A DNA stretch of 64,000 nt from a bacterium. GTDB taxonomy: Bacteria; CAIWAD01. The notes below the pieces were generated by a model. The model was not told the DNA's origin and searched no databases. It saw only the letters and a program-made list of their open reading frames with translations. Of this stretch, positions 59,709 to 64,000 are shown one piece after another. Position 1 is the first letter of the stretch. Every line of letters begins with the position of its first letter. Both the position numbers and the translations under genes were made by a program. Where the stretch lies: the NCBI GenBank assembly GCA_030429345.1, contig JAUIFJ010000007.1, positions 93,887-157,886 on the forward strand, in the 5' to 3' direction.

Positions 59709-61529
59709 CTAGATCCGTTCCGGCGTCGCAATGCCCAGCAGTTCCAGTCCTTGTTCCAGGGTCGCGCCGACGGCGGCGGCCAGGGCCACGCGCTGCTGCG
59801 CCAGGGCGGGATCCTCGACACGGTCGAAAACCGAGTGCGCGCTGAAGAAACTGGAAAAGGCCCGCGCCAGGTCGTAGATCCTTCCGGCCAGCCGGGCAGG
59901 ATTGCGCTGCTCGGCGGCAAGCAGCACCTGCCGCGGCCAGAAGGCCAGCAGTTTGAGCAGCTCGATCTCCTCCGCCTCTCCCAGGGCGCCGAAATCGCCG
60001 CAGGCGGCGGGATCCAGGCCGCTCTTGCGCACCAGGCTGCGTATACGGGCCAGCGCGTACTGCAGGTAGGGGCCTGTGTCACCGGTCAGCTCGATGCTCT
60101 TCTGCGGATCATAGAGCATGTCCAGCCTGGGATTGACCTTGAGCACGTAGTATTTCAGGGCTCCATCCGCCAGGGCGGCGGCAACCTCCGCCTTCTTCGA
60201 TTCCTCGAAGTCGCTGCGGCGCTCGCTCTCGTTCATCACCCGCAGGCAGCTGGAATGCAGCTCGTCGAGCAGGTCGTCCGCATCGACAACCAGCCCTTCG
60301 CGGCTCTTCATTTTGCCCGTGGTGAGGTTGACCATGCCGTAGGACAAGTGATACAGCTTCTCCGCCCAGGCGTGGCCCAGTTTTCCCAGAATGGTGAAGA
60401 GCACCTTGAAATGATGCTCCTGCTCGCTGCCGACCACATAGATCATCTCATCGAAGGGAATCTCGCGATGCCGCTCGACGGCGGTCCCCAGGTCCTGGGT
60501 CATGTAGATCGTCGTGCCGTCGCTGCGCAGGAGCACCTTGGGATCCAGCTTCAGCTCGGGCAGCGGACACTGCACGGCGCCGCTCTCGTGGCGCTCGAAA
60601 ATGCCACGGGCCAGGCCGTCCTCGACCAGGTCGCGCCCCAGCAGGTAGGTATTGCTTTCGTAATACACCTTGTCGAAGGTGACTCCCATGCGCCGGTAGG
60701 TCTCGTCGAAGCCGGCGAAGACCCAGCCGTTCATCGTGCTCCACAAGGAGCGGATCTCCGGGTCTTCCTTCTCCCAGCGGACCAGCATGGCACGCGTATC
60801 GGCCAGCAGACCGCTTGCCTGCTCGAAGGCCGCGCTTCGCCGCTGTTCCTCTTCTGGCGTGCCCTTTTCGCCGTATCCGTTGGCGGCGCGCCAGGCCTGT
60901 TCCTCCTCGGCAAGCTTCTTCGCGAAGAGAACATAATAGCGGCCGACCAGGTGATCGCCCTTCAGCCCGCTGCTCTGCGGCGTCTCACCCTCGCCCCAGC
61001 GCTGCCAGGCGAGCATGCTCTTGCAGATGTGGATGCCGCGGTCGTTGATCAGGTTGACCTTTGTCACACGGTGTCCGACAGCCGCCAGCAGGCGGGCCAG
61101 GCTCTGGCCGAGCACATTGTTGCGCACATGCCCCAGGTGCTGGGGCTTGTTGGTGTTGGGGCAGCTGAACTCGACGACCACATGCCGCCGCTCTTCGTCG
61201 GGCAACAGGCCTTCCCCGGCATCGCCCTTCAGCCGTGACGGCAGGACCTCCGCGAACCAGTCTGCCGGACGCAGGCGCAAGTTGAGGTAGGGGCCCGCCG
61301 CCTCCGCGGAAGCAACACGCGGATCATCGACCAGCAGCTCGGCGATCCGCGCCGCGATCTGCCGGGGTGCACGGCGGCAGGTCTTCGCCAGGGGAAAACA
61401 GGGCATGCTGAGGTGCCCCATGGCCGCTTCCGGCGGCAAGTCGAAATCGGGGGCCTTGGCCTCCGGGTTGCCGAACTCGGAAACGACGATCTCCGTGATC
61501 CGCGTGTGCAGCTCCTGCATCAGACTCAT
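59709..61529 (-). CDS. argS: Arginyl-tRNA synthetase
   Basis: 606 residues, class I synthetase. The HIGH-type motif reads HLGHVRNN near residue 130 and the KMSKS-type region reads KMKSREG near 400. An N-terminal Add1 domain and a C-terminal DALR anticodon-binding domain (LQYALARIRSL ... FFSAHSVF) are present. The ATG overlaps the trmL stop (ATGA); the longer frame upstream lies in trmL. Confidence 0.96.
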   Translation of the reverse strand: MSLMQELHTRITEIVVSEFGNPEAKAPDFDLPPEAAMGHLSMPCFPLAKTCRRAPRQIAARIAELLVDDPRVASAEAAGPYLNLRLRPADWFAEVLPSRLKGDAGEGLLPDEERRHVVVEFSCPNTNKPQHLGHVRNNVLGQSLARLLAAVGHRVTKVNLINDRGIHICKSMLAWQRWGEGETPQSSGLKGDHLVGRYYVLFAKKLAEEEQAWRAANGYGEKGTPEEEQRRSAAFEQASGLLADTRAMLVRWEKEDPEIRSLWSTMNGWVFAGFDETYRRMGVTFDKVYYESNTYLLGRDLVEDGLARGIFERHESGAVQCPLPELKLDPKVLLRSDGTTIYMTQDLGTAVERHREIPFDEMIYVVGSEQEHHFKVLFTILGKLGHAWAEKLYHLSYGMVNLTTGKMKSREGLVVDADDLLDELHSSCLRVMNESERRSDFEESKKAEVAAALADGALKYYVLKVNPRLDMLYDPQKSIELTGDTGPYLQYALARIRSLVRKSGLDPAACGDFGALGEAEEIELLKLLAFWPRQVLLAAEQRNPARLAGRIYDLARAFSSFFSAHSVFDRVEDPALAQQRVALAAAVGATLEQGLELLGIATPERI

Positions 61530-61993
61530 GGTGCGGGGGACCTCCAGTTGCTGTTCTGCCGCAGGCCCTCGTAGATGGCAATGGCGGCGCTGTTGGCCAG
61601 GTTGAGGCTTCTCGTGCCGCCAGGCATGGGAATGCGCAGGGCCTGGTCGGGGAACTGCCTGAGCAGGTCCTCCGGCAGGCCGCGGCTTTCCGGTCCGAAG
61701 ACCAGGTAGTCCCCTTCCCGGAAACGATGCTCGGTGTAGACGCGGCGGGCCTTGGTGCTGAAGAAGAAGAAGCGCTCCTCTCCGGCGCGGTCCATGAGCG
61801 CCTCCAGGCTCTCTTCCACGCGAAAGCTGCTGCGTTCGAAGTAGTCGAGACCGGCGCGCTTCATGCGGGCGTCGTCCAGGGCAAAGCCCAGGGGCGGCAC
61901 CAGGTGCAGGCTGCACGCGGTGCAGGCGCAGAGGCGGATCAGGTTTCCGCTGTTCTGCGGAATCTCGGGCTGGTAAAGGACCAGGTGGAACAT
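61526..61993 (-). CDS. trmL: tRNA (cytidine/uridine-34-2'-O)-methyltransferase
   Basis: 155 residues, SPOUT-fold knot methyltransferase that modifies the wobble base of tRNA-Leu. The start MFHLVLYQPEIPQNSGNLIRLC is diagnostic, as are FGPESRGLPEDLL and the C-terminal IPMPGGTRSLNLANSAAIAIYEGLRQ knot region. The length fits TrmL exactly. Translationally coupled to argS. Confidence 0.95.
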   Translation of the reverse strand: MFHLVLYQPEIPQNSGNLIRLCACTACSLHLVPPLGFALDDARMKRAGLDYFERSSFRVEESLEALMDRAGEERFFFFSTKARRVYTEHRFREGDYLVFGPESRGLPEDLLRQFPDQALRIPMPGGTRSLNLANSAAIAIYEGLRQNSNWRSPAP

Positions 61994-62177
61994 CTGTGCG
62001 TGAAGGCCTTTTCTGGATTCGCTGTCTTGAAAATACAATCCCGGCAGAGGAATTCCGCCTGCGGCAGGCAGCGGATCCTTGTCGCGCCATGAATGCACAG
62101 GAACTCTACGCCCGGCTGACAGTATGTTGTAGAGGACGGAACAGGATTCCGCCACCTCTAAGGGAAGGACCGCCTCC

Positions 62178-63377
62178 ATGCGCACCCTCTGGAAGACCCT
62201 GGCCCTGCTGCTGCTGGCCGCGGCGGCCCTGGCCAGCACCCGCGGCCGCGAGGCCAGCCTGCGCCTCTTCACCGACTTCAGCGAACTGGAAGCCGGAGAA
62301 CGCTACAGCATCCACCTGGAAAGCCAGGCCCGGGGCTATGTCTACCTCTACAGCCTGGATCCCCGCGGAACGGTCCGCCTGCTCTACCCGCTGCGCGAGG
62401 AGGACGGACGGGGCGAGGTCGAGGCCGGGCAATCCTTCAGCGTCGAACCGGTGATCGCCGGCCGCCTGCCGGGGCGCGAAACGCTGGTGGCCGTCCATAC
62501 CCGGGAATACCGGCGCATCAAGGCCAGCCGGCACGAATTCCTGGCGCCGGATCCGGAGGACCTGGAAGACATCCACTACCGCCTGACCCGTCGGGACAAG
62601 GAACTGGACGACTATGCGAGCTGGACGCTGAGCATCGATGGCCCTCCCCAGCTCGAAGAGAGCACGGAAGAGGAAAGCCTGCGGCCCGGCATCCTCGTGC
62701 ACAGCGTGCACTACGACTATTTCTGCGGCTACTGCGACTGCTGGCATCCGACCTGCAACCTCAACCACTGCTGGTGCGATCACCGGGTGCTGCACTACTA
62801 CCACGGCCATTACCACTACGGCCACTGTTTCGGCTGGGGAGCGCGCCACTGGTGGTGGCAGCCTCCGGTGGTCTATGTCTACATCGACGGTGGCAGCCGC
62901 TGGGACTACGATACCCGGGAGTACCGCGAGAAGCCTGTCTGGAGGCGGCACCGCCATTACAGCCGCGAATGGCGCGAAGAGCAGTTGCCGGAGGCGGGCG
63001 GCCTGCTGGCTACCTGGCGCGGCACCGACCGCCCGCGCGTGGAGTATGAAGCGCCCGAGCTGCGCAAGGCCCTGCGGGAGATGCGCGCCGACAAGCCCGC
63101 GGCCCCGCGCGGCAAGCGGACCTGGACCACGCGGCCCTCGATCGGATCCCGGGGCTATTCGGACACACCGGAACTGAGACCCTCATCGCCCGATGCGAAA
63201 GGCACTTCTCCGCCGGCAACGCGCAAGCCCTCTGTCACACGGGAACGAGCGAAGCCGACTCCGCAACCGCCCTCCCTGGCGCCTGCCCCGAAGAAGGAAC
63301 CACCGAAGAAGGCCGAACCGCGCAAGAGCCGCAAGAAGCCCGCTGTCCAGCAGGACAGCGACAAGAAGAAACGCTAG
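62178..63377 (+). CDS. Secreted DUF4384-type protein with His/Cys/Trp-rich segment
   Basis: 399 residues. Signal peptide (~1-20). A DUF4384-like beta domain follows (~28-110; LFTDFSELEAGERYSIHLESQARGYVYLY broken by conserved Gly). Residues ~173-230 are extraordinary: HSVHYDYFCGYCDCWHPTC, NHCWCDHRVLHYYHGHYHYGHC and GARHWWWQPPVVYVYI, with about eight Cys and more than ten His in under 60 residues. This suggests metal binding. The C-terminus is Lys/Pro/Arg-rich. It follows a 184-base gap after trmL (divergent) with no clear promoter. Confidence 0.75.
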   Translation: MRTLWKTLALLLLAAAALASTRGREASLRLFTDFSELEAGERYSIHLESQARGYVYLYSLDPRGTVRLLYPLREEDGRGEVEAGQSFSVEPVIAGRLPGRETLVAVHTREYRRIKASRHEFLAPDPEDLEDIHYRLTRRDKELDDYASWTLSIDGPPQLEESTEEESLRPGILVHSVHYDYFCGYCDCWHPTCNLNHCWCDHRVLHYYHGHYHYGHCFGWGARHWWWQPPVVYVYIDGGSRWDYDTREYREKPVWRRHRHYSREWREEQLPEAGGLLATWRGTDRPRVEYEAPELRKALREMRADKPAAPRGKRTWTTRPSIGSRGYSDTPELRPSSPDAKGTSPPATRKPSVTRERAKPTPQPPSLAPAPKKEPPKKAEPRKSRKKPAVQQDSDKKKR

Positions 63378-63399
63378 CCGGAGCAAGGAAAGGCGGGGA

Positions 63400-63630
63400 A
63401 TGGACGTCCAGACGGGTATTCTGTGTTACATCAGCATCGGCGGGGTGTCCGCGCTGCGCAGGACCTGGACTCTTCGCGAGGAAATTTCCGGCATGCTGGG
63501 GATGCATCCCGCCCTGCCCCTGGCGCTGCTGGCAGGCATGGTGCTGCATGTCCTGCTCTGGCTTCCGGCGCTGGCCGCGCGGGGCGCGGAAGCCCTGTTC
63601 CACGGCAAGGGCGACTCCTCCGAAGAGTGA
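63400..63630 (+). CDS. Small membrane protein (76 residues)
   Basis: Begins ATG at 63400 with AAGGAAAGGCGGGG just upstream, 22 bases after the DUF4384-type gene. One hydrophobic segment at about residues 38-60 (ALPLALLAGMVLHVLLWLPAL) is followed by a short hydrophilic tail. No family is recognised. It is possibly co-transcribed with the preceding gene. It is the last chromosomal gene before the tRNA fragment. Confidence 0.5.
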   Translation: MDVQTGILCYISIGGVSALRRTWTLREEISGMLGMHPALPLALLAGMVLHVLLWLPALAARGAEALFHGKGDSSEE

Positions 63631-63637
63631 ATCACAG

Positions 63638-63679
63638 GGCCACCCAGGGGACTTGAACCCCCAACCTACGGTTTACAAA
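63638..63679 (-). tRNA. 3' fragment of tRNA-Thr(UGU), att-like, 5' half missing
   Basis: Reads as anticodon loop TTTGTAA (UGU), anticodon 3' stem ACCGT, variable AGGTT, T-arm GGGGG-TTCAAGT-CCCCT, acceptor 3' strand GGGTGGC and discriminator C. The 5' half (D-arm, acceptor 5' strand) is replaced by unrelated AT-rich DNA from 63680 on. This is what an integration at a tRNA 3' end leaves at the far side of the element. As a tRNA it is non-functional. Confidence 0.8.
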
Positions 63680-63709
63680 CTTCCTCCTCGTAGTATTTCA
63701 TTCAATGGC

Positions 63710-63943
63710 TTATGATACTGTTGGTATGTTAATTCGATACTTGAGCCATGATTGCATGTAGCTGTTTTGGATTTGCAGCACGACACAGTATGCCGCTGCA
63801 CAAATAATGGGGAATACAAGGGGAATGACTATTTGAACAAATAATACATTCAATCTGTCCCTAGACACTAATCTTTCACTCACTGCTGTCCCACAGTTTG
63901 AGACGAAAATGCCCGAATCTCTGGCTTTTGTAGTACATTGCAA
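63710..63943 (-). CDS. Small membrane ORF in the AT-rich edge
   Basis: 77-residue frame. The C-terminal half holds one strongly hydrophobic helix (VLFVQIVIPLVFPIICAAAYC). The ATG at 63943 overlaps an inverted repeat and has no ribosome-binding site; a later start is possible. No family is recognised. It is kept because its hydrophobic character is unlike random frames in this window. Confidence 0.3.
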   Translation of the reverse strand: MQCTTKARDSGIFVSNCGTAVSERLVSRDRLNVLFVQIVIPLVFPIICAAAYCVVLQIQNSYMQSWLKYRINIPTVS

Positions 63944-63981
63944 GTGCTAACAAAACAAGTACAGCAAAGGAGATCCGGGCA
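63910..63981. repeat. Inverted repeat flanking a ribosome-binding site
   Basis: Arms TGCCCGAATCTCT (63910-63922) and GGAGATCCGGGCA (63969-63981) pair at 11 of 13 positions. The right arm contains the GGAG of AAAGGAG just before a possible start codon, so the hairpin could hide that site, or the arms could be element-end repeats. Confidence 0.6.
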
Positions 63982-64000
63982 TTGGCTTACCAACATACAG
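63982..64000 (+). CDS. Start of a gene running off the window
   Basis: A possible TTG start at 63982 follows AAAGGAG by about nine bases and begins MAYQHT. Too short to identify. Confidence 0.25.

Larger units (their letters stand above)
63680..64000. mobile_element. AT-rich edge of a presumed integrated element
   Basis: Composition drops sharply (to about 40% GC by eye) exactly at the tRNA fragment. The stretch holds one minus-strand frame, an inverted repeat and the beginning of a plus-strand gene. No integrase or transposase is visible within the window, so the element type is unknown. Confidence 0.6.

Overview
The window is GC-rich (roughly 60-65% by eye) bacterial chromosome, densely packed and mostly transcribed on the minus strand. 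The last ~320 bases are clearly AT-rich and look like the edge of an integrated element. The gene content suggests a Gram-negative, flagellated, sigma-54-containing bacterium, probably an uncultured lineage near the FCB superphylum. The reasons are outer-membrane barrel proteins, secreted proteins ending in PNPFNP-type C-terminal domains, PEGA and toastrack proteins, an AMIN-domain protein, and flhBAFG-fliA. The exact phylum cannot be fixed from this sequence.

Layout. (1) 1-11250: a long minus-strand housekeeping operon, hypothetical-tilS-hpt-ftsH-(two PEGA genes, one TPR gene)-folP-rimI, then accD-surE behind its own promoter. Two Met-type tRNA genes lie just upstream. (2) 11315-20428: central metabolism. 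There is a homoaconitase-like hydratase, a cold-shock protein, an acyl-CoA carboxylase beta subunit, a membrane Fe-S ETF:quinone oxidoreductase on the plus strand, convergent etfBA, and tgt. Together these suggest branched-chain or fatty acyl-CoA oxidation feeding electrons through ETF to quinone. (3) 20429-26936: a non-coding region with a sigma-54 promoter, a micro-ORF and a terminator; then atl, a very large secreted M36-type metallopeptidase, mtaB, and an array of 76-bp palindromic repeats. (4) 26938-32996: the conserved scpA-scpB-rluB-cmk-plsC-rpsA series. (5) 33118-42116: a sigma-54-driven small membrane protein, a secreted Ntn-hydrolase-like protein, a copper-type permease fused to an HMA domain, an ECF-sigma operon (sigma, anti-sigma with HEAT-like repeats, bactofilin-like/beta-barrel protein, toastrack protein), and a lamin-tail-domain secreted protein. 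(6) 42388-54264: one tightly overlapping flagellar/regulatory operon, flhB-flhA-flhF-flhG-orf-fliA-orf-HDOD, followed by three proteins with histidine-kinase dimerisation domains but no normal ATPase domain and one AMIN/TPR membrane protein. (7) 54738-61993: argS-trmL, and an xth-ATPase-mscS operon in which a 988-residue coiled-coil ATPase is translationally coupled to a mechanosensitive channel. (8) 62178-63630: a His/Cys/Trp-rich secreted protein and a small membrane protein. (9) 63638-64000: a tRNA-Thr 3' fragment (att-like) and AT-rich foreign DNA.

Repeats and motifs. At least five copies of an inverted-repeat element with CTCGCACGGAG termini lie between genes. There is an 11-unit 12-bp tandem array. 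Two short words (GTNTCAC/GTGANAC and GTATAC) recur through coding DNA in every reading frame and force otherwise rare codons. Housekeeping promoters read as TTGnnn, 16-17 bp, TAnnnT. Coordinates, strands and starts come from reading frames, overlaps and ribosome-binding sites; no database search was possible.
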